DNA of 54,233 nucleotides from Vulcanimicrobiota bacterium (GTDB taxonomy: Bacteria > Vulcanimicrobiota > Vulcanimicrobiia > Vulcanimicrobiales > Vulcanimicrobiaceae). Under the pieces are notes generated by a model. The model had not been told where the DNA came from, made no database searches, and saw nothing but the letters and a program-made list of their open reading frames with translations. Of this stretch, positions 1-7,247 are shown in pieces (within the stretch, counting starts at the first letter, position 1; every line of letters starts with the position of its first letter). The translations under genes and the position numbers were made by a program. The stretch lies in NCBI GenBank assembly GCA_013036105.1, contig JAAXCX010000015.1:1-54233 (forward strand), written 5' to 3'.

Positions 1-927
1 GCTGGCGAGCAAGAACCCGAGGCGGTCGCGCGCGCTGAGCAGGGCAATGACGCCGCCGAACAGCAGCACGCCGTAGAACGCGAGCAGCATGACGGTTCCG
101 ACGAACCCGAGCTCCTCGCCCACGACCGTAAAAATAAAATCGGTCGAGTGTTCGGGCACGAAATTCAGCTGCGTCTGCGTGCCGTGATGCAAGCCCCGTC
201 CAAACCAGCCGCCGCTGCCGACCGCGATCTTCGATTGATGCAAATTGTAGCCGGCGCCTTGCGGATCGGCTTTAGGATTGAGAAAGATCAGAAGACGGGC
301 TTTTTGGAAGGGCTTTAAAATGTATTTCGTTTCGATGGCCAGGGCCGTCGCGGCCGCTCCCGCTAGCGCGTAGGCCGCGCAATGCTGCCATTTCGGCAGG
401 CCAAAAAACAGCTGCGCGCTCATGATCGCCATAAAAACGAGCGCCGTTCCGAGATCCGGTTGCTTCGCGACCAGTAACGCGGGAATCGCGACCATGAGCA
501 GTGGTTTCCACAACTCGGTCAGCTTCGTATACTCGCCTTTGCAAAGTACCCACGCGAGCGAGATCGCCAAGATTAACTTTGCCGGCTCGGACGGCTGGAA
601 CGTACCAAGCGGACCCAGACTGATCCAGCGCTGCGCGCCGTGCGATGAATGTCCGCCGCGTAAAATAAATGCGAGCAGCAGCAACGTGACGACGTACAAC
701 CCCGGCGCCCATTTCGAAAGGTCGCGGTAATCGATGCGCGAGAAACCGATCATCACGCCGATGCCGAGAACCGCGTAGAGTATCTGCTTGCGGTACTCGC
801 CGGGATCGGTGTGCAAGCCCGCAGATTGAATGATCACGATGCCGAACGACGTTACCAAAATCGCGGCCACGACCAGATACCAATTGACCCGCCCTGCATA
901 GCGGCGCGCCTGCGCGCCGAAAGTCAT
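1..927 (-). CDS. rodA: RodA, SEDS-family peptidoglycan polymerase (3' end cut by window edge)
   Basis: Peptidoglycan glycosyltransferase of the elongation machinery, acting in the inner membrane with a class B PBP. Translated from 927 down to base 1, the frame stays open for 309 codons and has no stop, so the C-terminus lies outside the window. Several hydrophobic segments are visible from residue 14 on. The SEDS signatures are clear: QPSEPAKL near residue 115, KQPDLGTAL near 160, and near the cut end [15 protein letters not shown] followed by [18 protein letters not shown], which matches RodA better than FtsW. The ATG at 927 was chosen because the N-terminal stretch before the first membrane segment then has normal length; a GTG at 936 is also in frame. 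It lies downstream of the min genes on the same strand, but separated from them by an accessory patch. Family assignment is firm; the exact start is not. Confidence 0.93.
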   Translation of the reverse strand, partial: MTFGAQARRYAGRVNWYLVVAAILVTSFGIVIIQSAGLHTDPGEYRKQILYAVLGIGVMIGFSRIDYRDLSKWAPGLYVVTLLLLAFILRGGHSSHGAQRWISLGPLGTFQPSEPAKLILAISLAWVLCKGEYTKLTELWKPLLMVAIPALLVAKQPDLGTALVFMAIMSAQLFFGLPKWQHCAAYALAGAAATALAIETKYILKPFQKARLLIFLNPKADPQGAGYNLHQSKIAVGSGGWFGRGLHHGTQTQLNFVPEHSTDFIFTVVGEELGFVGTVMLLAFYGVLLFGGVIALLSARDRLGFLLAS

Positions 928-941
928 CGTGGCCACCGCGG

Positions 942-1313
942 CTACTCGATCCGCTCGCTAAAGTTGATGTGGTTATTGAACGGGTCGACGACGACCAAGT
1001 CGCGCCGTCCCCAGTCCTGCACTTGAATGCCGGGGTTCATGTAGCGGTATTTCTTAGCTGCAAGCTCGGCGTGAAGCGCATCGAGGCCGTCCGTCTCTAT
1101 AAGGACGTGCGTTCCCGGTGTTCCGTCGCCGTGGTGCTCGCTCAAAAATAAGGTGATATCGCCACGCGAGATTCCCATGAACAGCGGAGCATTCTCGTTG
1201 AACCGATGTTCGAAATCTACCGAGAAGCCCAGGTAGTCGAGATAGAACTCGCGCGCCTTAGCGACGTCGAACATCCGCAGGATCGGGATAGCGCGTTTTA
1301 GGTTTGGCTGAAC
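942..1313 (-). CDS. Glyoxalase/bleomycin-resistance-fold protein
   Basis: Small vicinal-oxygen-chelate fold protein of about 123 residues. Visible hallmarks are the [13 protein letters not shown] helix-turn, [20 protein letters not shown] in the middle and the closing strand [11 protein letters not shown]. Such proteins dimerise and bind metal, serving as glyoxalases, dioxygenases or drug-binding proteins; the substrate cannot be told here. The first ATG (1274) would delete the first beta strand. The frame continues upstream through [15 protein letters not shown], which resembles the usual start of this family, to a TAA at 1314-1316. The only well-placed start is then GTT at 1311-1313, six bases after a perfect AAGGAGT at 1320-1326. 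GTT is not a standard start, so the N-terminus is uncertain. The stop lies 14 bases before rodA. Confidence 0.8.
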   Translation of the reverse strand, partial: VQPNLKRAIPILRMFDVAKAREFYLDYLGFSVDFEHRFNENAPLFMGISRGDITLFLSEHHGDGTPGTHVLIETDGLDALHAELAAKKYRYMNPGIQVQDWGRRDLVVVDPFNNHINFSERIE

Positions 1314-1343
1314 TTAGATACTCCTTGTGAGCTTTGGCTTACC

Positions 1344-1577
1344 TTAGTATATCGACGCGGCCGCCTCCGCATCTTCGCCCAGTTCGCCGGAAGCGAACGG
1401 ATATATTTCCGGCCCTTCACCGCCTATATTCATGCGAAAGATCGAGTCATATTCGGCATGAAAGTCAGGCGCCCGAACAATCGCATGAGCTTTGGTATCG
1501 CGTGCAGCCGCTGTATCGAACGGCCCGACCGCTTCTGCATCGACGCCCGATGTGATCAGCAAGACATAGTACTTCAT
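1344..1577 (-). CDS. Small conserved-looking hypothetical protein, 77 aa
   Basis: I do not recognise a family. The start MKYYVLLITSG at 1577 is preceded by a purine-rich TAGGAGGGAAGGGGCA, which is an excellent ribosome site and rules out the longer frame that begins at 1715. The protein has a short hydrophobic N-terminal strand (YYVLLITS), a GPFDTAAARDTKAHAI segment and an acidic, alanine-rich C-terminus (GELGEDAEAAASIY). No signal peptide or membrane segment is evident, so it is probably a small cytosolic alpha/beta protein. It shares strand with the glyoxalase-fold gene downstream (30-base gap) and stands back to back with the nuclease-like gene at 1660. Confidence 0.6.
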   Translation of the reverse strand: MKYYVLLITSGVDAEAVGPFDTAAARDTKAHAIVRAPDFHAEYDSIFRMNIGGEGPEIYPFASGELGEDAEAAASIY

Positions 1578-1659
1578 TGCCCCTTCCCTCCTATCGTTTT
1601 GGGGGATCCAGGATCCCACGATGAGCGCCCGGCAACCTTCCGGCTTCGGAGGTTGGCCG

Positions 1660-2130
1660 ATGGAAAAAGTCAGCGAGAACCCAAAAAGCGACGTTGAAGC
1701 TAAGCACGCCTTCAAGGAGTTGCTCCAGCGTGAGGGTTATTCGAATGTCCGGATCGGTGCCTCTCCAACCGACATCGTGGCCAAGAAGAACGATGTCCGT
1801 TGGCTTTTTGAGGTCAAGTTCACACGGGCGGAGACTCGATGCTTCGGCGCAGCTACGCTAACGGAGTGGGCAGCCGCAGCGGAGGACCCGGACCATTTCC
1901 AGTTTGTTATCGCCTACAAAAAAGGCGAAGACTGGCTTTTCGATCGTTATAGTCCAGACGAATTCATGGCGTTTAGTTCAGTCCCACCGTTTAAGATTTA
2001 CTTTAACGTGCCGATTGGAAAGAAGCCGCCTGAAATAAGCAAGCGGCTCTCAAAACGCATTCACTTGACCAAGTCGCGGCTCAAGTTGCTGAGCCGGCAG
2101 TTCGACGAGTTGCGAGCTCTAGAAAACTAA
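1660..2130 (+). CDS. PD-(D/E)xK nuclease-like protein, 156 aa
   Basis: Looks like a restriction-endonuclease fold. An N-terminal helix with acidic residues (DVEAKHAFKELLQREGY) leads to the motif PTDIV with D38, then after 12 residues E51-V-K53 in LFEVKFTR, which is the classic D...ExK metal site. The C-terminal third is basic and helical (KRLSKRIHLTKSRLKLLSRQ). Role could be DNA cleavage, repair or defence; no methyltransferase or partner gene is next to it. ATG 1660 follows GGAGG at a seven-base gap, so it is preferred over the ATG at 1621. It is the only plus-strand gene inside the min-rodA region, and by eye its base composition is more AT-rich than its neighbours, which suggests recent acquisition. 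Its stop overlaps that of minE by four bases. Motif assignment is by eye; the family is not named. Confidence 0.65.
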   Translation: MEKVSENPKSDVEAKHAFKELLQREGYSNVRIGASPTDIVAKKNDVRWLFEVKFTRAETRCFGAATLTEWAAAAEDPDHFQFVIAYKKGEDWLFDRYSPDEFMAFSSVPPFKIYFNVPIGKKPPEISKRLSKRIHLTKSRLKLLSRQFDELRALEN

Positions 2131-2519
2131 GTCGCGGGTGCCGGAGCTCCATTGCTGGATGCGCCGGATTGCGGCAGTCCTGGCTGCCCGACTTGCTGCT
2201 GACGTTTTCTGCGGCGGCGGCGGCGCGGCGGCCCGGCCGGCGGCGACGGCGTGCGGTTCACGGAGATGATCGGTACGTTGGCAAGCATCGCGAAAACGCT
2301 GTCTTGGTGTTCGAAGCGCACGTCGATCTTGTCGCGGTCTACTTCGACGTAGCGCGAAACGACTTCGACCAGATCGCGCTTCATCGCTTCGACCATGTCG
2401 GGCGCAAGCGACAGATGATCGGACATCAGCACCAGCCGCAGCCGTTCCTTGGCCGTCTCGCCGGATTTTTCTCGGCCGAATAACTTGCTTAGGTTATTGA
2501 AGACATCGTTGAAGGTCAT
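2127..2519 (-). CDS. minE: MinE, topological specificity factor of division-site selection
   Basis: MinE stimulates the MinD ATPase and drives Min patterning, keeping the MinC inhibitor away from mid-cell. The N-terminus MTFNDVFNNLSKLFG is the membrane-binding and anti-MinCD part; TAKERLRLVLMSDH is the contact helix/strand; residues 36-89 hold the dimerisation domain (EVVSRYVEVDRDKIDVRFE). Unlike the usual 80-90 residues it has 130, with a low-complexity tail after residue 90 containing an eight-residue basic run (RRRRRRKR, about 99-106), followed by a Q/P/G/A-rich end. The start overlaps the minD stop as ATGA, so translation is probably coupled. Confidence 0.93.
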   Translation of the reverse strand: MTFNDVFNNLSKLFGREKSGETAKERLRLVLMSDHLSLAPDMVEAMKRDLVEVVSRYVEVDRDKIDVRFEHQDSVFAMLANVPIISVNRTPSPPAGPPRRRRRRKRQQQVGQPGLPQSGASSNGAPAPAT

Positions 2520-3391
2520 CGGCGGCCTCCCAAAAGCGATCCGAGTTTATCCATGAACGTTTCTTTGTACTCGACCATTGGCGCGGGTACGTCTTCGCCC
2601 GCAATGCGCGCCGCGATCGTGTGATAGGCTTTCGCCGTGGCCGTATCGGTGCGCAGCGCGAGCGGTTCGCCTTTGTTGGTCGAAACGATGACATCGGGTT
2701 CGTCAGCGATCACGCCGAGCAGCGGCAAGCGTAGAATCGAGTTGACGTCTTCAACCGAAAGCATCTTGCCTTTGTGAACCAAGTGCGGCCGCACGCGGTT
2801 GATGATCAGCTGCGGTGAGAATGCGTTGCCGAGCAATCCGACGACGCGATCGACGTCGCGCACTGCCGAAACTTCCGGTGTACAGACGACGATCGCTTCC
2901 TGCGCGCCGACCACCGCATTCTTGAATCCCATCTCGATACCGGCCGGACAGTCGATCAGCACGTAATCGAACTGCTCGCGCAGTTCTTCGATCAAATCGC
3001 GCATGGACTCGGTATCGACCTCATCCTTTTCGCGCGACTGCGCGGCGGCCAGCAAGAAAAGATTGGGGAAATGTTTGTCGCGCACCAGCGCTTGGTCGAG
3101 TTCCACCTTTTCTTCGAGCACGTCGAGCACGTGATGGCGCACGCGGCTCTCCAGGCCCATCAGGATATCCAAATTGCGCAAGCCGACGTCGGCGTCAACG
3201 AGCGCGACTTTCGCCCCGCGCTTGGCAAGCGCGACGCCGAGATTTGCCGTCGTCGTGGTTTTTCCGACGCCGCCTTTCCCGGACGTTACGACGATCGCGC
3301 GTCCCAGCGTCACCGGCGCTCCCGACGTTTGCGCGGCGTTGGCTTGCGCGTTATCATGCGCAACGTCGAAGGGTTGACGGAGAGGAAGCAT
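2516..3391 (-). CDS. minD: MinD paralogue 2 (site-determining ATPase), 291 aa
   Basis: ParA/MRP-family ATPase that in its ATP form dimerises on the membrane, recruits MinC and is switched off by MinE. Deviant Walker A GKGGVGKTT at about 38-46; DADVGLRNLD at about 65-74; YVLIDCPAGIE near 140. The C-terminus FMDKLGSLLGG can form the amphipathic membrane-targeting helix. It differs from its upstream neighbour by a roughly 30-residue N-terminal extension rich in Q, A and N before the first strand. Only one base separates it from the stop of the first minD and its stop overlaps the minE start, so MinE is most directly coupled to this copy. Which of the two is the canonical MinD cannot be decided from sequence alone. 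Confidence 0.92.
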   Translation of the reverse strand: MLPLRQPFDVAHDNAQANAAQTSGAPVTLGRAIVVTSGKGGVGKTTTTANLGVALAKRGAKVALVDADVGLRNLDILMGLESRVRHHVLDVLEEKVELDQALVRDKHFPNLFLLAAAQSREKDEVDTESMRDLIEELREQFDYVLIDCPAGIEMGFKNAVVGAQEAIVVCTPEVSAVRDVDRVVGLLGNAFSPQLIINRVRPHLVHKGKMLSVEDVNSILRLPLLGVIADEPDVIVSTNKGEPLALRTDTATAKAYHTIAARIAGEDVPAPMVEYKETFMDKLGSLLGGRR

Positions 3392-3392
3392 G

Positions 3393-4184
3393 TCAGCCTG
3401 CTTTCAGTGCGCCGATGAGACGGCCGAAAAAGCCGGGCGCGTCGAGATTAGTAAAGGGAACGAGCTCGCCTTCGAGGCGGCGGACGATTTTTTCGTAGAT
3501 ACCGCGCAGGCGGTAGCCTTCGCCGAGCACGAGCGGCTCGCCGCGGTTGGTCGTGTCGATGATTTCTTCATCGTCGGGAATGATGCCGAGCAGCTCGATC
3601 GAGAGAATCTCGCAGACGTCGTCGATCGAAAGCATGTCGCCGCTGCGAACCATGTCGGGCCGGATGCGGTTGACGATCAGCCGCATCGGTATCGAACGCT
3701 CGGCGAGTTTGCCGATCACGCGATCGGCGTCGCGAATAGCGCTCACTTCGGGCGTCGTCACGACGATGGCTTCGTCGGCGCCGGCGATGGCATTGCGGAA
3801 ACCGCCTTCGATGCCGGCCGGACAATCGATCAACACGTAATCGGCCATACCGGCGAGCTCGTCGATCAGCCGAGCCATCTGGGCTTCGGTGATCGCATCT
3901 TTGTTGCGCGTTTGCGCCGCCGGCAAAATCGCCAGCGATTCGAAGCGCTTATCTTTGATCAGCGCTTGCCGCACTTGGCAGCGCCCTTCGATGACCTCGA
4001 CCAAGTCGAAGACGATCCGTTTTTCCAAGCCGAGCACCAAATCGAGGTTGCGCAGCCCGATGTCGGTGTCGACCAGAATCACGCGGTGGCCGCGTTTCGC
4101 GAGCGTCGCGCCGATATTGACCGTGGCGGTGGTTTTGCCGACGCCGCCTTTGCCTGACGTCAGGACGATCTTGCGAGCCTTCAC
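3393..4184 (-). CDS. minD: MinD paralogue 1 (site-determining ATPase), 263 aa
   Basis: Full-length MinD of standard size. Deviant Walker A SGKGGVGKTTA at 10-20, DTDIGLRNLDLVLG at 39-52, YVLIDCPAGIEGGF near 116, and the C-terminal helix FFGRLIGALKAG suited to membrane insertion. The start is GTG at 4182-4184, overlapping the minC stop as GTGA and preceded by GGAGAAGGTGGA. Being directly coupled to minC, it may be the copy that carries MinC to the membrane. It is clearly a distinct protein from the second minD, not a recent duplicate: the two differ at many positions outside the nucleotide-binding motifs. Confidence 0.93.
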   Translation of the reverse strand: MKARKIVLTSGKGGVGKTTATVNIGATLAKRGHRVILVDTDIGLRNLDLVLGLEKRIVFDLVEVIEGRCQVRQALIKDKRFESLAILPAAQTRNKDAITEAQMARLIDELAGMADYVLIDCPAGIEGGFRNAIAGADEAIVVTTPEVSAIRDADRVIGKLAERSIPMRLIVNRIRPDMVRSGDMLSIDDVCEILSIELLGIIPDDEEIIDTTNRGEPLVLGEGYRLRGIYEKIVRRLEGELVPFTNLDAPGFFGRLIGALKAG

Positions 4185-4990
4185 TCCACCTTCTCCTTGG
4201 TTTCCTTAGCAAAACGCTCCGCCGAAACCAGCGGAACGATCGTTATGCGTTCATTCTGCACGCAGGCCGCTTCGGGCTCTTTACGAGCTCCGCGCGCGCC
4301 GGCATCCGCAGCAATCAACGTAGCGATGCGCAGCTGCGTCGGCGAGAGATCGACCGCGTAGACGCGCGCGCCCGCATCGCCTTGGGCTCCGGCATGAGCT
4401 ACGCCGCGCAGCGATCCGAAAACCGCGATGTCGCCCCCTGCGATCAGCTCCGCGCCCGGATTGACGTCGCCGATCACGACGATGTTTCCGACGTTGTGCA
4501 GCGCCTGGCCGCCCCGGAGGGTGCCCACGTGATAGAGCGTCGCGGGGGCCACCGGCGGGATTTCGAGCGGCGCAGGTTCGGGCTCGGGCGCCGGCGCCAG
4601 ACGCCGCACGCTGCTTTCCCCGCGGCTGCGGCGGTTTGCAATATCTTTACGCGCACCCTCAAAGTCGGGCACCAGCGACCGCGCTGCGTCCGAGAGCTGC
4701 AGCTCCCGTTTCGGACGCAGCGCCCGCCGCCGTGCAAGCTCTTCGCCGTCGTCGGGTTGGGCCGCGGTCACGCCCTCGAGCGTAATCCCATTTGCGCTCA
4801 GAAGGGTCCGCAGCCGTGCGAGTTGCTCCTCCGGGAGTCCCTCGCGCCCGACGGCAGCAGTGGCTTGCGTTCCGGAATAAAATCCCGGGCGCTCGCCGAG
4901 CTTGCTCTGCAACTCGGCAAGAGCTTCCTCAAAATCGCGCTCTCCTAAGGCAATTTCAAGGCCGAGGCCCTTGCCGCGCAACACCGCCAT
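4181..4990 (-). CDS. minC: MinC, FtsZ assembly inhibitor
   Basis: Inhibits Z-ring formation away from mid-cell when bound to MinD. The start MAVLRGKGLGLEIALG at 4990 begins the N-terminal FtsZ-binding domain; the longer reading from 5047 adds an arginine-rich stretch unlike MinC. A variable linker rich in R, P and E (about residues 90-150) leads to the C-terminal beta-helix that binds MinD and dimerises: TLRGGQALHNVGNIVVIGDV, then GAELIAGGDIAVFGSLRG and AHAGAQGDAGARVYA. The length of 269 is normal. First gene of a four-gene operon minC-minD-minD-minE; promoter expected in the 190-base gap shared with the divergent M48 peptidase gene. Confidence 0.92.
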   Translation of the reverse strand: MAVLRGKGLGLEIALGERDFEEALAELQSKLGERPGFYSGTQATAAVGREGLPEEQLARLRTLLSANGITLEGVTAAQPDDGEELARRRALRPKRELQLSDAARSLVPDFEGARKDIANRRSRGESSVRRLAPAPEPEPAPLEIPPVAPATLYHVGTLRGGQALHNVGNIVVIGDVNPGAELIAGGDIAVFGSLRGVAHAGAQGDAGARVYAVDLSPTQLRIATLIAADAGARGARKEPEAACVQNERITIVPLVSAERFAKETKEKVE

Positions 4991-5086
4991 CAGGCAGGCC
5001 CTTCGAACGCGCAAGCGGCCGCCCTGCGGCCTCCACAGAAGCCCCACAATAACTTCCGCTTATGCACAGCTCGTCCACAGCCGAAG

Positions 5087-5106
5087 GGTGTAACAAGGTG
5101 TAACAA
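5087..5106. repeat. Perfect tandem duplication of a 10-base unit
   Basis: GGTGTAACAA occurs twice with no spacer (5087-5096 and 5097-5106), followed by AGG. Sited in the minC/M48 divergent gap, one helical turn per unit, so it could bind a protein on one DNA face. Function unknown. Confidence 0.6.
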
Positions 5107-5111
5107 AGGAA

Positions 5112-5130
5112 CCCAGACCTGCGTTCTGGG
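5112..5130. promoter_or_regulatory. Short inverted repeat upstream of the M48 peptidase gene
   Basis: CCCAGA (5112-5117) and TCTGGG (5125-5130) are perfectly complementary around a seven-base loop. About 50 bases ahead of the M48 start, with no T-run after it, so an operator or a leader hairpin is more likely than a terminator. Confidence 0.35.
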
Positions 5131-5180
5131 AGTGCGCACGTATCTGAACTTGGGCCCGCCTTTGCGGGTTATAGGTAATA

Positions 5181-7238
5181 ATGGCCATGCTGTTTCGCAA
5201 AATCGTCCCATCTGCGCTCATTTTGGCATTGCTGAGTGCCATATGCCCGGCACCCGCGCTCGCACTTTCGACAGCCAACGAGGTCGCCATCGGGCGAACC
5301 TACGATCAGCAGATCGTCGAAACCAGCGTCATCGAAACCGACCCGCTGCTTAACGCCTGGGTGCAGAGCGTCTCGTCCAAACTCTGGGCGCAGACCGCGC
5401 GCAAAGACGTTCCGTACAACGTCAAGATCATCGGCGACAGGAGCATCAACGCGTTCTCGACGCTCGGCGGCTACGTCTATGTGAACACCGGACTTTTGGA
5501 TTTCGTCCAATCGGACGACGAACTCGCGGCCGTCGTCGGCCACGAAACGGGACACATCGAACGGCGCCACACGGTCACGATGCAGTCCAAGTCCCAGATT
5601 TTGAGCATCCTGCTCGGCATCGCCTCGATCTTTTCGCCCTTCATCTATAACTTCGGTAACATTTTGCAGGCCGGCGCCATGGCCAAGATGGAGCGCGTAG
5701 ACGAGCTCCAGGCCGACGAATACGGCCTGCTGCTCATGTCGCGCGCCGGCTACGATCCGGAGGCGATGGTCACCATGCAGCAGCATCTGGGGGCGCTCGA
5801 CGGCGAACACAACGATCTCGTCACCAAATACTTTGAAAGCCACCCGGGTTCCGACGCGCGCATCTCGCATTTGCTTGGCTATCCCGAACTCGATCCAACG
5901 AAGGTCACCGCGCAGCAAAAACTCGTACGGGCGCAGCACGATCTCGACGAAGACCGCTACAATATCGCGGGCATTGACTTAAACGAGATCCTTAAGGCCG
6001 ATCCGTCGAACCAGGAGGCCCTGCTCGGACTCGGACAGAGCCAGCTCGCGCTCGGGCTCACAAGCAAGAGCGAGCAGACCTTAGGGACGCTGGCGCAAAG
6101 CACGTCGCCGCAAGTCAAAGCCGCCGCACTTCAGCGCATTGCGGCGCTGCGCTCCATGCAGGCGCGCCGCGTCGACCTTACGCGCCCCGACCTTGCAAGT
6201 CTGCGCGCGCAGATGCAGCAAGCGGTGCAAGTCCAGTCGCAAGCGCAAGCGCAGATCGCCGCGCGTCACGATCAAGGTCACAGCCAGTTAAAATCGCTTC
6301 AGCTGCGCATGGAAGCGATCCAGTACGAAATTCCGGACTTTAGTTCGATCGACGTCAAACACGGTTCGCGCCTGGAAGCCGTCGTAAAAACAATCAACGG
6401 CATGGGCCGTTCGGTCAACAGCGCTTTTCAAGACGCAACCTCATCCATCGATGACATCGGATCGATCGACGCGAAAACGAACAAACCTGACGGCCTGCTG
6501 CGCGAGAACGCGCAAATCTTGGACGAGATGCAGGCGCCGCTCAATGTGAATCCGATTCCCTCGGATTCGATCGCCATCTTCCCCTCGTACCCGCACATGA
6601 TCGGGGACATCTCGAGCGCCGACGCCGACATGGAGCGTTCGGTAGACGCCGGCCGCGCGGCAGCGATGCAGCTCGACAGCGGACTTGCCGATCTCGACGC
6701 ATTCTTCAAACGCCTGCAGCAGATCCGCCTGAACGCATTCGGTGACATCGATCAGTTCGACTACACGTCGTTGCTGCCGTACATGCAGAAAGCAACGGCG
6801 TCGCTCGGCGCTTCAGCGATTTCAGCGTCTCAGGCAAAACAGCTCCTCAACCTGGCAAAAGCGCGGCAACTTTCGACACGTATCACGCTGCTCGGCGTGG
6901 GGACGTCGCCGCAGCGCTACGATACGCTGCAAAAAGCGATCAACTTGCGCTGGAATGTTGACGACATCGACTACATCGGCATGCTGCACGACAACGTCAC
7001 GCCGGGCGAGATTGCGGTCGCTTCCATCATCGCGGCCGACTATAAGACCTCGCCGCAAGCCATCATTCGTGAAGCACATGAAACGCACCGCAGCGTCATC
7101 GACGTCGCCAACGCCCGCGGGATGCACGCGCTGGCCCTCGAGATCTTCATGGGACTCATCTATCTGGACTACACGGACGACCCCGCTAAAGAAGCCCACC
7201 CGGACGGAACCGTAACAAATCAGAACTCCGACGTGTAG
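5181..7238 (+). CDS. Secreted M48-family zinc metallopeptidase with long C-terminal region, 685 aa
   Basis: Probable periplasmic quality-control peptidase of the BepA/LoiP kind. Signal peptide at about 1-29 (LILALLSAICPAPALA). The catalytic motif HETGH is at 121-125 and the third zinc ligand E175 lies in ELQADEYG (ExxAD). NAFSTLGGYVYVNTGL at 90-105 is the usual strand before the active site. From about residue 235 a helical, TPR-like region begins (ILKADPSNQEALLGLGQSQLA), followed by a long coiled, Q- and S-rich part unlike standard family members. BepA, which also pairs M48 with TPR, works on outer-membrane protein assembly, consistent with the envelope-heavy window. Start at ATG 5181; a second ATG lies two codons later. 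Nine bases separate it from the next gene. Confidence 0.88.
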   Translation: MAMLFRKIVPSALILALLSAICPAPALALSTANEVAIGRTYDQQIVETSVIETDPLLNAWVQSVSSKLWAQTARKDVPYNVKIIGDRSINAFSTLGGYVYVNTGLLDFVQSDDELAAVVGHETGHIERRHTVTMQSKSQILSILLGIASIFSPFIYNFGNILQAGAMAKMERVDELQADEYGLLLMSRAGYDPEAMVTMQQHLGALDGEHNDLVTKYFESHPGSDARISHLLGYPELDPTKVTAQQKLVRAQHDLDEDRYNIAGIDLNEILKADPSNQEALLGLGQSQLALGLTSKSEQTLGTLAQSTSPQVKAAALQRIAALRSMQARRVDLTRPDLASLRAQMQQAVQVQSQAQAQIAARHDQGHSQLKSLQLRMEAIQYEIPDFSSIDVKHGSRLEAVVKTINGMGRSVNSAFQDATSSIDDIGSIDAKTNKPDGLLRENAQILDEMQAPLNVNPIPSDSIAIFPSYPHMIGDISSADADMERSVDAGRAAAMQLDSGLADLDAFFKRLQQIRLNAFGDIDQFDYTSLLPYMQKATASLGASAISASQAKQLLNLAKARQLSTRITLLGVGTSPQRYDTLQKAINLRWNVDDIDYIGMLHDNVTPGEIAVASIIAADYKTSPQAIIREAHETHRSVIDVANARGMHALALEIFMGLIYLDYTDDPAKEAHPDGTVTNQNSDV

Positions 7239-7247
7239 TAGCCGTTA

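Larger units (their letters stand above)
4991..5180. promoter_or_regulatory. Divergent intergenic region between minC and the M48 peptidase gene
   Basis: This 190-base gap must hold promoters for both directions. It contains TTATGCACA (5060-5068), one mismatch from the DnaA-box consensus TTATCCACA, and a weaker TCGTCCACA at 5071-5079, then a tandem decamer and a short perfect inverted repeat listed separately. No convincing -35/-10 pair could be picked by eye. Regulation by DnaA is only a possibility. Confidence 0.4.

Noticed and set aside
1606-1618. Doubled GGATCC (GGATCCAGGATCC) between two divergent genes
   Set aside because: Could be a small repeat or an operator, but too short and simple to claim; no second site seen.
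3568-3825. Arginine-rich frames antisense or alternate to minD
   Set aside because: Shadow frames of GC-rich coding DNA; composition is R/H/P repeats without motif or ribosome site.
5169-5939. A 256-residue frame opposite the M48 peptidase gene
   Set aside because: Antisense to a gene with signal peptide, HExxH and ExxAD; no recognisable features of its own.
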